This document shows, one piece after another, positions 55,906 to 63,559 of a DNA stretch of 64,000 nt (positions are counted from its first letter, which is position 1; each line of letters starts with the position of its first letter). The position numbers and the translations under genes were made by a program. Source of the stretch: Parenemella sanctibonifatiensis (GTDB taxonomy: Bacteria > Actinomycetota > Actinomycetes > Propionibacteriales > Propionibacteriaceae). The notes beneath the pieces are model-generated. The model was not told the origin of the DNA and made no database searches. It saw only the letters and a program-made list of their open reading frames with translations. The stretch lies in assembly GCF_002250565.1 (NCBI RefSeq), contig NZ_NMVJ01000001.1, positions 682,001 to 746,000 of the forward strand, written 5' to 3'.

Positions 55906-56493
55906 TCAGGCGTCAATCCGGAGTGTGGTCAAACAGGTCGCCCCGTCCTCGCGGGTTGAGAACGGGCTCTGGCCGGTGCGCCCGTCATAGGTGACCTCGA
56001 TGGTGCCGTCGACCTCGCGCGGAAGCCAGAACCCGACGAAGCCGTTGTCAAACGTGGTGGCCTGCTCATCGACGAGGACCTCGCCGGTCTCGTCGACGAT
56101 GCGCACGCCGATGTCCTCGTTGGCCAGCTCGCCGCGACACGTGGTCAGAGAGTGGTAGTAGCACTCGTGGGTCTGATCGACGTAGGGCGCCACGGATAGA
56201 TAAAACCGGTCCTCTGCCAGCGGGACCATGACCTCCTGCTCAACATCGGCGAGGACAAGCTGGTCCGCGCGCACGGATGCCATGAGGTCAGTCGGCCGCT
56301 CGGCCACGGGCATCCGGTCGAGGTGGTCGACGATCTGCTGCCCGTCCATGCCATCGAGGTCGTGCGCCGCGAGAAAGTCGGCCTGCGCGGCGGTGTTGGC
56401 TGGGGGGCTGGCCGTCGGGCTCGCGTCGGGGGTGGCGGAACATCCGGCGAGCACCAAGGCGAACGCGGCAAGGAGGATCACGGGTCGTTTCAT
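55906..56493 (-). CDS. cueP: CueP-family copper-binding lipoprotein
   Basis: A 195-residue protein from ATG 56493. A lipoprotein signal ends LVLAGCS, then FLAAHDLDGMDGQQIVDHLD. The CueP metal region contains PYVDQTHECYYHSLTTCRGEL with its Cys and His ligands, and FDNGFVGFWLPR follows. CueP binds copper outside the cytoplasm in Salmonella and is found with actinobacterial copper genes. It is transcribed leftwards toward csp and diverges from the SHOCT-oxidase pair. Confidence 0.9.
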   Translation of the reverse strand: MKRPVILLAAFALVLAGCSATPDASPTASPPANTAAQADFLAAHDLDGMDGQQIVDHLDRMPVAERPTDLMASVRADQLVLADVEQEVMVPLAEDRFYLSVAPYVDQTHECYYHSLTTCRGELANEDIGVRIVDETGEVLVDEQATTFDNGFVGFWLPREVDGTIEVTYDGRTGQSPFSTREDGATCLTTLRIDA

Positions 56494-56540
56494 ACAACGC
56501 ATTCTGTGACAGGCCCACCGACCTCAGTGTGGTCGAGCGT

Positions 56541-56558
56541 TGAAGATTCGATGAAGAT
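56541..56558. promoter_or_regulatory. 11-bp-phased TGAAGAT direct repeat between cueP and the SHOCT gene
   Basis: TGAAGAT at 56541-56547 and 56552-56558, exact 7-mers with an 11-bp period. It lies 48 bp before the cueP start and 168 bp before the SHOCT gene, in a divergent promoter region. It resembles the sites at 55801 and 63435 and is a candidate operator for the island's response regulator. Confidence 0.6.
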
Positions 56559-56725
56559 CGACGGGCGGGGCGGGGCCTCGGCGGGCCGATCTGCTTGACT
56601 CGATCGGGAGGTTCTCCGCACATGTCGGATGTCACCGATGACCACTGGGATCGAGGGGACGACCAATCCCCCGGTGCATCCTGTGATCCCGGTCCGGAGC
56701 GGGCACTGAGTGATGGAGGTGAGGT

Positions 56726-56995
56726 ATGGGTTGGAACTGGGGCCACATGGGCGGGTGGGGCATGGTCTGGGGCTGGCTTTTCCTGGCGCTGTTTGTCGTG
56801 GGCCTGGTCGTGCTGATGGTGGTCCTGGTCCGGCTGCTGAGCGGTCGCGATCGGCGGTCCGACGAGGTGCACAGATCAGGGCGGAGTCGGGCCCGGGAGG
56901 TGCTCGACGAGCGATACGCCCGTGGGGAGATCGATGACACCGAGTACGACGAGCGCCGCCGGCGCCTGGACGAGCCGGGGAGGCCTGAGGCGTGA
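56726..56995 (+). CDS. SHOCT-domain small membrane protein
   Basis: An 89-residue protein. A Trp/Gly/Met-rich start (MGWNWGHMGGWGMVWGW) runs into a membrane helix (about 12-38), then a basic linker and a C-terminal SHOCT motif (VLDERYARGEIDDTEYDERRRRL). SHOCT proteins commonly sit beside multicopper oxidases and copper ATPases. It overlaps the oxidase gene by ATGA-type coupling (GTGAGG). Confidence 0.88.
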   Translation: MGWNWGHMGGWGMVWGWLFLALFVVGLVVLMVVLVRLLSGRDRRSDEVHRSGRSRAREVLDERYARGEIDDTEYDERRRRLDEPGRPEA

Positions 56996-58455
56996 GGCCC
57001 ATCACTCGGCGGGAGGCGCTCCGGCTCGGCATGCTCGGCGGCTTCGGCGTCCTGGTCGGTGGGGTGGGGTTGTCGTGGAGCGGCTTGCCCTGGCTAGCCC
57101 CGCGCTCCAGCTCGATCGGGGGCGGCGGAGGGTCCCTGGTGGAGCCGGAGGTGCTGCGCAGCTGGGGCGGGGTGCTGCGGGTCGAACTGGTCGCCGTCCG
57201 CCAGGAGTCGACCGTCGCTGGGCGGCGGGCCCGAGTGCTGACCTACAACGGCACGGTGCCGGGCCAGACCTGGCTGGTCCGGCCCGGGGATCGCATCGAG
57301 GTGCGGCTGCGTAACGAGCTGGACATCCCGACCAACCTGCACACCCACGGACTGGAGGTCTCCCCGCAGGACAACGGGGACAACCCGTTCCTGTCCATCG
57401 AACCCGGCCAGGTCTTCGACTACCGCTTCGATCTGCCCGCGGACCACCCGCCCGGGGTGTTCTGGTATCACCCGCACCGGCACGGCACGGTCGCCGATCA
57501 GCTGTTCGGCGGCTTGTACGGTGCCCTGATCGTCGAGGGCGATCAGGTGCCGGTCAGCCGGGACCGGGTGTTGGTCGTCTCGGACCTCTCGCTGACTGCG
57601 GACGGGCAGGTCGCCTCGGTCTCGGGCCCGGAGGTGATGATGGGCCGCGAAGGGGAGTTGGTCCTGGTCAACGGTCAGCACCTGCCGCAGCTGTCGGCGC
57701 GTCCCGGGCAGCGGGAACGCTGGCGGGTGATCAACGCATGCACCTCGCGCTACCTGCGCCTGGCCCTGCCCGGGCAGCGTCTGGAGCTGCTCGGTGTCGA
57801 CAGCGGCCGGGAACCAGCTCCGCGGGCGGTGGAGGAGGTGCTGCTGGCGCCGGGTAACCGGGCCGACCTGCTGGTGAGCATGCGCGCCGGCACCAGCGAG
57901 TTGCGCACGCTGGGTCATGACCGCGGCGGGATGGGGATGATGGGCGGCGGTGGCCTGTCCGGGCCGGGCACCTTGGCCACGCTGACTGTCAGCGGCGATG
58001 AGGCCGCTGCCCCGGGCCCGGTGCCTGACCGTCCGGCGGTTCCGGATCTGCGCGACAAGCCCGTCGCCGGGCAGCGGGAGATCGCGTTCACCATGACCAT
58101 GGGGACGATGATGGGCCCCGGCCGGGACATGATGGATCTCGGGTTCGACGGTCGCGCCTTCGACGCCGACCGGATCGACCAGCAGGTGAGCGCCGGGACG
58201 GTGGAAGAGTGGGTCATCACCAACCCCACCCCGATGGACCATCCGTTCCACCTGCACGTGTGGCCGATGCAGCTCATGGAGACGGGCGGGCAACCGGTGA
58301 GGGAGCCGACCCGGCGCGATGTCGTCAACGTCCCCGCCCGCGGCCGGGTGCGGGTCCTGGTCGACTTCGCCCGCCACCCGGGGCGCAGCGTCTACCACTG
58401 CCACATCCTCGACCATGAGGACGCCGGCATGATGGCCAGCGTCGAGGCCCGCTGA
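56992..58455 (+). CDS. multicopper oxidase (CueO/CopA-like)
   Basis: A 487-residue exported oxidase. The N-terminus MRPITRREALRLGMLGG is a twin-arginine signal. Copper motifs in order are LHTHGLEV, FWYHPHRHGTVADQLFGG, HPFHLHVWPMQL and the T1 site VYHCHILDHEDAGMM, with Met as axial ligand. Short Met/Gly-rich segments (GGMGMMGGGG, TMTMGTMMGPGRDMMDL) may bind Cu(I). It should oxidise Cu(I) to Cu(II) outside the cell. It is coupled to the SHOCT gene and followed by a CDF-like transporter. Confidence 0.95.
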   Translation: MRPITRREALRLGMLGGFGVLVGGVGLSWSGLPWLAPRSSSIGGGGGSLVEPEVLRSWGGVLRVELVAVRQESTVAGRRARVLTYNGTVPGQTWLVRPGDRIEVRLRNELDIPTNLHTHGLEVSPQDNGDNPFLSIEPGQVFDYRFDLPADHPPGVFWYHPHRHGTVADQLFGGLYGALIVEGDQVPVSRDRVLVVSDLSLTADGQVASVSGPEVMMGREGELVLVNGQHLPQLSARPGQRERWRVINACTSRYLRLALPGQRLELLGVDSGREPAPRAVEEVLLAPGNRADLLVSMRAGTSELRTLGHDRGGMGMMGGGGLSGPGTLATLTVSGDEAAAPGPVPDRPAVPDLRDKPVAGQREIAFTMTMGTMMGPGRDMMDLGFDGRAFDADRIDQQVSAGTVEEWVITNPTPMDHPFHLHVWPMQLMETGGQPVREPTRRDVVNVPARGRVRVLVDFARHPGRSVYHCHILDHEDAGMMASVEAR

Positions 58456-58475
58456 CCACAGGACACCCCGGTCCC

Positions 58476-58521
58476 GACGAGCAGGAGAATGCATGAGTGA
58501 CGAGCAGGAGAATGCATGAGT
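58476..58521 (+). repeat. 23-bp tandem duplication carrying ribosome site and start codon
   Basis: GACGAGCAGGAGAATGCATG plus AGT occurs at 58476-58498 and exactly again at 58499-58521. Each copy has AGGAG six bases before an ATG. The first ATG (58493) opens an 8-codon frame (MSDEQENA) whose TGA overlaps the second ATG (58516), the transporter start. This creates a possible coupled leader peptide. Confidence 0.95.
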
Positions 58522-59433
58522 AATGACCACGCCGCAGGCGGGCACGTCCCCGCCCACGCAGATCGCCGCGCGTTGCGGATCTCCGGGGCATTGACCGGGG
58601 TGTACTTCGTCATCGAGCTGATCGTGGGGCTGTGGTCGGGGTCGGTGGCCGTGCTCTCCGACGCGTTCCACACCTTCTCAGCCGTCGGTGGCGTGCTGAT
58701 CGCGCTGGTCGCCCAACGCCTCAGCCAGCGTCCGGCCACCGGCAGGGAGACCTTCGGGTGGGGGCGCGCCGAGATCCTCGGGGCCCTGTTCAACGGGGTC
58801 TTCCTGGTCGTCATGGCCGGGTACGTGTTCTGGATGGGGGCGATGCGCCTGGCCGACCCGATCGAGCTGCCCACCACGGTCATGCTCTGGGTCGCCGCCG
58901 GCGGCATCGTCACCGAACTGATCGCCTTCTGGCTGCTCTACCAACGGCAGAAGACCAACCTGAACCTCAAAGGCGCGTTCTGGCACATCCTGCAGACCTT
59001 CGTCGGCAGCCTCATCATCATCGTCTCCGCCGTGGTGATCCGGCTGACCGGGTTCCTGGCGATCGACCCCCTGTTGGGGATGGCCTTCGGGCTGGTGCTG
59101 CTGTGGGCATCCTGGACCATCCTGCGCTCGGCCATGCGCATCCTGCTCCAAGGCACTCCGGAGCACCTGAACGTGCGCGAGGCGACGGCACAGCTGGAGG
59201 ACATTGACGGGGTGGCCGACGTGCACCACGTCCATGCCTGGACCATCACCTCCGGGCGCACCGTCTTCTCCGCCCACCTACGCGTGCCCGACCTGCCTGC
59301 GACCGGCGACCGGGTCCTGCACCAGGCCACCGCCCTGCTCCAGGACCGCTTCGACGTCTACTTCTCCACCCTCCAGCTCGAACAAACCTGCCCGAGCCAA
59401 GAGAACGCCACAGACATCGACATCACCAGATAG
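58516..59433 (+). CDS. cation diffusion facilitator family transporter with altered metal sites
   Basis: A 305-residue CDF protein with six membrane helices (about 23-42, 46-66, 88-106, 120-140, 155-175, 182-200) and a cytoplasmic C-terminal domain (HVHAWTITSGRTVFSAHLRV). CDF exporters bind Zn/Cd/Fe through HxxxD in helix 2 and helix 5. Here these are HTFSA (His52, Ala56) and HILQT (His157, Thr161), so both metal-binding Asp are replaced. D49 remains. Metal specificity may differ from known members, or the protein has another role. It follows the multicopper oxidase by 60 bp. Confidence 0.88.
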   Translation: MSNDHAAGGHVPAHADRRALRISGALTGVYFVIELIVGLWSGSVAVLSDAFHTFSAVGGVLIALVAQRLSQRPATGRETFGWGRAEILGALFNGVFLVVMAGYVFWMGAMRLADPIELPTTVMLWVAAGGIVTELIAFWLLYQRQKTNLNLKGAFWHILQTFVGSLIIIVSAVVIRLTGFLAIDPLLGMAFGLVLLWASWTILRSAMRILLQGTPEHLNVREATAQLEDIDGVADVHHVHAWTITSGRTVFSAHLRVPDLPATGDRVLHQATALLQDRFDVYFSTLQLEQTCPSQENATDIDITR

Positions 59434-59492
59434 CTCACCACCCTGCGCATGGCCTCGCCGACGGGTGGCGCGCTCTTTGGGAGAATAGGGGC

Positions 59493-60197
59493 ATGATTTC
59501 GATGGATGGCCTGCCGCGCGTGCTCGTCGTGGACGACGAGGCGCCGTTGGCGAGATTGGTGGCGAGTTACTTCGAGCGCGACGGGTTCGAGGTCGAGACG
59601 ACGGGCAGCGGTCGCGAGGCGATCAACCTGACTCGGCAGCTTGACCCGGGCGTGATCGTCCTCGACCTCGGTCTGCCCGGGATCGACGGGGTCGAGGTCT
59701 GCCGCACGGTGCGCACCTTCTCGGACTGCTACATCGTCATGCTCACAGCGCGGGTGGAAGAGGTCGACAAGCTCATCGGCCTGTCGGTGGGCGCCGACGA
59801 CTATGTCACCAAGCCGTTCAGCCCGCGTGAACTCCTCGCCCGGGTGCGGGCCATGCTGCGCCGCCCGCGTTCGAGCCTTGACCCGGATGCGCAGGCCAGA
59901 CGGTTCGGTGCCCTGACGGTGGACGCCGCCGGCCGCGAGGTCCACCTGCACGCAGAGCCGGTGGAACTGACCCGCACGGAGTTCGACGTGCTGGCCGCGC
60001 TGGCGGCCCGACCGCGGATGGTCTTCGCTCGGCGCCAACTCATCGAGGCGGTCTGGGGTGAGGGCTGGGTGGGTGATGAACACCTGGTCGACGTGCACAT
60101 CGGGCATCTGCGGCGCAAGCTCGGCGACGATCCCACCACCCCGATCTTCATCAAGACCGTCCGCGGGGTGGGGTACCGGATGGGCAGCGGCGAATGA
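59493..60197 (+). CDS. OmpR-family response regulator of the metal island
   Basis: A 234-residue regulator. The receiver domain has D14/D15 (VLVVDDEAP), phospho-acceptor D58 (VIVLDLGLPG), and Lys in VTKPFSPRE. The winged helix (about 140-232) has TRTEFDVLAALAARP, VDVHIGHLRRKLG and TVRGVGYRM. It overlaps the kinase gene by ATGA, forming one two-component operon. Likely targets are the flanking metal genes, whose promoters carry 11-bp-phased ATGAAG repeats; that link is inferred. Confidence 0.93.
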   Translation: MISMDGLPRVLVVDDEAPLARLVASYFERDGFEVETTGSGREAINLTRQLDPGVIVLDLGLPGIDGVEVCRTVRTFSDCYIVMLTARVEEVDKLIGLSVGADDYVTKPFSPRELLARVRAMLRRPRSSLDPDAQARRFGALTVDAAGREVHLHAEPVELTRTEFDVLAALAARPRMVFARRQLIEAVWGEGWVGDEHLVDVHIGHLRRKLGDDPTTPIFIKTVRGVGYRMGSGE

Positions 60198-61315
60198 CAC
60201 GGCTGTCGGGACTGGCTGCGCGCCTGCTCGCAGCCACGGCGGTTGTCGTGTTCGTGGGCTGGGCGACCGCCTGGGTGGTCGTGGCCGCCGTCGGCCCCGC
60301 CATCTTCCATGACCACATGATCCAGGGCCAGGCAAGTGAGCCCGGCGTGGTCCAACACGCCGGGGAGGCCTTCCAGTCCGCCTCGGCACTCTCCTTGGCC
60401 GGGGCGTTGCTCGCCGCCCTAGTCGCCTCTGTCGTGGTGAGCCTGTTCCTGGCTCGGCGGGTCAACGGCTCTCTGGTGGCGGCCACCGACGCCGCCCACC
60501 GCGTGGCAGCCGGCGATCATTCCGCTCGCGTGCCCCGGGTAGGGCTGGGCCGGGAGTTTGACGAGTTGGCCGAGGCGTTCAACACCATGGCGACGGACCT
60601 GGCGGAGGTCGAGACAACCCGCACCCGGATGCTGGGGGACCTCGCTCACGAGATGCGCACCCCGCTGGCCACCCTCGACGGTTACCTCGAAGCCATCCTG
60701 GACGGGGTGCGCGGCGCCGACGAAGAGACGATCACGCTACTGCGGGACCAGGTCGCCCGCCTGTCCCGGCTCGGGGAAGACATCGCGCTGGTGACCACGG
60801 CACAGGAGGGCGGGCTAGCTATGCACCGTCGGGAGGTCACCGTCACCGCCCTGCTCGCCGCGGCGCACGCCGAGGCGCAGGCTCGCTACCTGGAGCGCGG
60901 CGTCCAACTGGAACGCGCGGTCTCAGCCGCAGCGGCGCAAGCCCGGGTGGACGCCGACCCCGACCGGCTCGCGCAGGTGCTGACCAACCTGTTGGACAAC
61001 GCCATGCGGCACACGCCGGTCGGCGGGAGGGTGGAGCTGAGCGCGGACCGACAGGGATCGACCGTCGTGCTCCGGGTGACCGACGACGGAGAGGGCATCA
61101 CCGCCGAACACCTGCCCCACCTGTTCGACCGGTTCTACCGGGCCGACACGGCCCGGGACCGCGCCCACGGCGGGTCCGGGATCGGGCTCGCGGTCGTCGA
61201 CGCCATCGTCCGCGCCCACGGCGGAACAGTCAACGCCACCAGCGCGGGGCCAGGCCAGGGCGCCACGTTCACCGTGACGCTACCGGCGGGCGGATTCGCT
61301 ACCGTCACCGGGTGA
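60194..61315 (+). CDS. sensor histidine kinase of the metal island
   Basis: A 373-residue kinase. Two membrane helices (about 12-32 and 67-88) enclose a short external loop of about 35 residues with FHDHM and QHA, possible metal ligands. Then come HAMP (about 89-140), HisKA with H152 (GDLAHEMRTPL) and an HATPase domain (LTNLLDNAMRHTP, VTDDGEGI, GGSGIGLAVV). The tiny sensor loop resembles envelope- or metal-responsive kinases of the BaeS/CusS kind. Its last 36 bp overlap the 3' end of the opposing DUF2933-like gene. Confidence 0.92.
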   Translation: MTRLSGLAARLLAATAVVVFVGWATAWVVVAAVGPAIFHDHMIQGQASEPGVVQHAGEAFQSASALSLAGALLAALVASVVVSLFLARRVNGSLVAATDAAHRVAAGDHSARVPRVGLGREFDELAEAFNTMATDLAEVETTRTRMLGDLAHEMRTPLATLDGYLEAILDGVRGADEETITLLRDQVARLSRLGEDIALVTTAQEGGLAMHRREVTVTALLAAAHAEAQARYLERGVQLERAVSAAAAQARVDADPDRLAQVLTNLLDNAMRHTPVGGRVELSADRQGSTVVLRVTDDGEGITAEHLPHLFDRFYRADTARDRAHGGSGIGLAVVDAIVRAHGGTVNATSAGPGQGATFTVTLPAGGFATVTG

Positions 61316-61546
61316 GCGGTCTGCCGAGGGGTGCTCGGCCGGTGGTGGGGCATCACCGCCCCGGTGTGCGTGACCATGGGCGCCGTGGCCCATGAACATC
61401 ATGCCGATCATCATCAGCGGGCAGGCGAGCAGGGCAGCCAGTGGGAGCGCTTCACCGAGCGAGCGGCCTGCGGCGAGCAGGGCCAACACGACCAGCGCAG
61501 CGATCCCTAGCATGCCGAGCAGGTGCGAACGGTGGTTGGTGTGCAT
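61280..61546 (-). CDS. small His/Met-rich membrane protein (DUF2933-like)
   Basis: 88 residues from ATG 61546, with AAGGAG upstream. Two membrane helices (about 9-28 and 32-50), then MMFMGHGAHGHAHRGGD, rich in Met and His, and an acidic tail. The size, topology and His/Met cluster fit DUF2933 proteins of metal-resistance islands; the family call is by pattern. It overlaps the kinase gene at its end and the small membrane-protein gene at its start. Confidence 0.68.
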   Translation of the reverse strand: MHTNHRSHLLGMLGIAALVVLALLAAGRSLGEALPLAALLACPLMMIGMMFMGHGAHGHAHRGGDAPPPAEHPSADRSPGDGSESARR

Positions 61547-61664
61547 GGGATGCTTCTCCTTGATCGTCGGCGCGGACGGGGAAAATCGTCGCCACGGCCC
61601 AGATGCCGAGCGTGACATAGAGCAGGACGACCGCCGTGAGCGTCAACCAGATGGTGGATTCCAT
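61452..61664 (-). CDS. 70-residue single-pass membrane peptide
   Basis: From ATG 61664 with a strong GAGGAGGAG site, the frame reads MESTIWLTLTAVVLLYVTLG and IWAVATIFPVRADDQGEAS, a membrane helix followed by a polar tail. The frame then overlaps the DUF2933-like gene by 95 bp in another phase; its last 30 residues (Arg/Pro-rich) look accidental. Either the overlap is real or a frameshift hides an earlier stop. Function unknown. Confidence 0.6.
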   Translation of the reverse strand: MESTIWLTLTAVVLLYVTLGIWAVATIFPVRADDQGEASHAHQPPFAPARHARDRCAGRVGPARRRPLAR

Positions 61665-62236
61665 GTCCGCTCCTCCTCGTTCAAGGCCCACCCTCAGGCA
61701 CGTCGCCGGTGCTTCGGGTAGAGGAATGACGAAGAAACCCTGAAGCCTCCGCCCCGGTTCGGCCGAGGCCGATGTCCGCTGGCGAATCAGGACGGAATCC
61801 AGTCCACGGCCGACCGACAGCGCCTCGTTGCCTCCTGCCCCCGCCGAAGACTTCCGCATGAGCGGCTCGCCACTGGTCCTGGATATCCCGGAGGTCCAGG
61901 ATTTCCGAACCCACGCGAGCGATGCTCCACGACCCGGGCCGAGGAGGCGCACGACCGGGGTTGGTGCGGCCACCCGAGGTGTCCGGTCATCTTCCGGGTT
62001 CGGTCGCAAACGCTCACTGGTGGTCGGCTGGCCGGCGTACCCGCGGCGGGCGGGTCACGCGGCGACCCTGTGGCCTTGGCCGTTATGTGGCGGGGTTCTG
62101 TCGCCGCTTCGTGAGTTCCCTGATGATCGGGCGAATCGTCCCGTGGGTCGATCCCCAACTGACACAGCCTCGTTCGCACGCTTAGCGACTCCGGGCTGCG
62201 TAAAACCACTTCAGTCCTCGCTGTATAGTTCAGCGC
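61665..62236. other. 572-bp intergenic stretch before cmtR
   Basis: No supported gene. At its left end is a weak phased pair, CGAAG (61730-61734) and TGAAG (61741-61745), 11 bp apart, which may be another site for the island's regulator controlling the leftward small membrane genes. Frames on both strands are open by chance but lack ribosome sites and family features. At its right end lies the cmtR promoter. Confidence 0.5.
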
Positions 62237-62243
62237 ATGCTGA
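62224..62243 (+). promoter_or_regulatory. cmtR promoter and overlapping inverted-repeat operator
   Basis: A TATAGT -10 box at 62224-62229 is followed directly by TCAGC-GCAT-GCTGA (62230-62243), an inverted repeat spanning the start codon at 62237. The spacing implies a leaderless transcript beginning at or next to the ATG, with the repressor bound over the start site. Operator identity is inferred. Confidence 0.55.
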
Positions 62244-62596
62244 CCATTGCTTCTCGCCTGGACGTGATGAACCGGTTGGGCCGCGCGCTGGCCGACCCGA
62301 CCAGGTCCCGGATCATCCTGACGCTGCTCGACCGGCCGGCCTACCCGGCAGAGCTGGCCCGCGATCTGGACCTCACACGCTCCAACGTGTCCAATCATCT
62401 GGCGTGCCTGCGCGACTGCGGCATCGTTGCTGCCGAACCCGAGGGCCGCAAGACGCGCTACGAGATCGCCGATCCCCACCTGACGCAGGCGCTGACCGCC
62501 CTGGTTGACGTCACCCTCGCGGTTGACGAGAACGCCCCGTGCATCGATCCTGCCTGCTCGGTGCACGGATGCGACGCAGCAGAGGCGGGCGCGTGA
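62237..62596 (+). CDS. cmtR: CmtR-like ArsR-family Cd/Pb-sensing repressor
   Basis: A 119-residue winged-helix repressor. LGRALADPTRSRIILTLLD and LTRSNVSNHLACLRDCGIV are close to mycobacterial CmtR. CmtR binds Cd(II)/Pb(II) through Cys57, Cys61 and Cys102; the same three numbers hold here (LACLRDCG, APCIDPAC), with extra Cys107 and Cys112. Metal binding should release it from the operator over its own start. It overlaps cadD by GTGA, forming a cadmium-responsive operon. Confidence 0.92.
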   Translation: MLTIASRLDVMNRLGRALADPTRSRIILTLLDRPAYPAELARDLDLTRSNVSNHLACLRDCGIVAAEPEGRKTRYEIADPHLTQALTALVDVTLAVDENAPCIDPACSVHGCDAAEAGA

Positions 62597-63189
62597 TCCT
62601 GGCTGCGGTCCTGCAGGCAATCGGCCTGTTCATCGCGACCAACATCGACGACATCATCGTGCTCTCCTTGTTCTTCGCCCGCGGCGCGGGCCAACGCGGG
62701 ACGACCACCCGCATCTTGGTCGGCCAGTACGTGGGGTTCGCCTGCATTCTCGGTGCCGCTGTGCTGGTGACTATCGGAGCCGGAGCATTCCTGCCCTCAG
62801 CAGCTATCCCGTACTTCGGGCTCATCCCCCTGGCCCTCGGTCTCTGGGCTGCATGGCAAGCCTGGCGCGGAGACGATGACGACGATGACGCCAAGGTCAC
62901 GGGCACGAAGGTCAGCGCGTGGACCGTCGCAGGAGTCACCTTCGCCAACGGCGGAGACAACATCGGCGTCTATGTCCCCGTCTTCCTCAGCGTGGAACCC
63001 ATCGCAGTGGTCGCCTACTGCCTCGTCTTCCTCGCGCTCGTCGCGGTCCTGGTCGTAGTCGCCAAGTTCGTTGCCACCCGGCCGCCGATCGCTGAAGTCC
63101 TCGAGCGCTGGGAACACATCCTGTTCCCCATCGTCCTGATCGGCCTCGGCATCGTCATCCTCGTCAGCGGAGGAGCGTTCGGTCTCTGA
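62593..63189 (+). CDS. cadD: CadD-family cadmium resistance transporter
   Basis: 198 residues from GTG 62593, coupled to cmtR by a GTGA overlap. About five or six membrane helices; repeated motifs ATNIDDIIVLSLFF (first half) and VTFANGGDNIGVYVPVF (second half) are the CadD pattern. An acidic run of Asp (GDDDDDD, after about residue 92) lies in the central loop and could gather metal ions. It probably exports Cd(II). Confidence 0.92.
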   Translation: MILAAVLQAIGLFIATNIDDIIVLSLFFARGAGQRGTTTRILVGQYVGFACILGAAVLVTIGAGAFLPSAAIPYFGLIPLALGLWAAWQAWRGDDDDDDAKVTGTKVSAWTVAGVTFANGGDNIGVYVPVFLSVEPIAVVAYCLVFLALVAVLVVVAKFVATRPPIAEVLERWEHILFPIVLIGLGIVILVSGGAFGL

Positions 63190-63354
63190 CGGAGCCAAAG
63201 CGAACGAGAGAGGTCGCCAGGCTCGACGCTCCGGTATAGGGAGGAACGACTCTTCCCCCAGATCGAGCGCGTCCTGAAGATCAACGAACTCGACACCATC
63301 ACCAACGACGTCATCGAAGCCGCCGCCAGCACTCTCGTCATCGGCGTCAGTTGA
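63190..63354 (+). pseudogene. fragment of an unidentified coding sequence
   Basis: A frame without a start codon or ribosome site reads TLRYREERLFPQIERVLKIN and ELDTITNDVIEAAASTLVIG, then VS and a TGA at 63352-63354. The even amino-acid composition looks like a real protein's C-terminus. I cannot identify the family. It follows cadD by a few bases and is probably a relic from assembly of the island. Confidence 0.35.
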
Positions 63355-63434
63355 CCGGGCCCGCCACATATCACCTACAGAACCCCGCCATTTAACGGCG
63401 CAAGCCACAGGCGACCCCTTCGATCGCGGACGTC

Positions 63435-63473
63435 ATGAAGGTCTCGACCGAATTCGATGAAGAGGTGATGAAG
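63435..63473. promoter_or_regulatory. three ATGAAG repeats phased at 22 and 11 bp before the DUF305 gene
   Basis: ATGAAG at 63435, 63457 and 63468, that is 22 and 11 bp apart, on one helical face. It ends about 87 bp before the DUF305 start. It is the clearest of the island's phased sites and a candidate operator for the OmpR-family regulator at 59493. Confidence 0.6.
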
Positions 63474-63559
63474 ATCGCCCGCCCGGCTGGAAGCAGCTCC
63501 CGTGTTCTTGCTTCACTCAGACGGAACCCTACGTAGCCATCTTTAAGGAGCAGTTCCCT

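Noticed and set aside
61787-62620. A 277-codon frame antisense to cmtR and its upstream region
   Set aside because: Opposite to a clear CmtR gene; the upstream part has no protein-like pattern.
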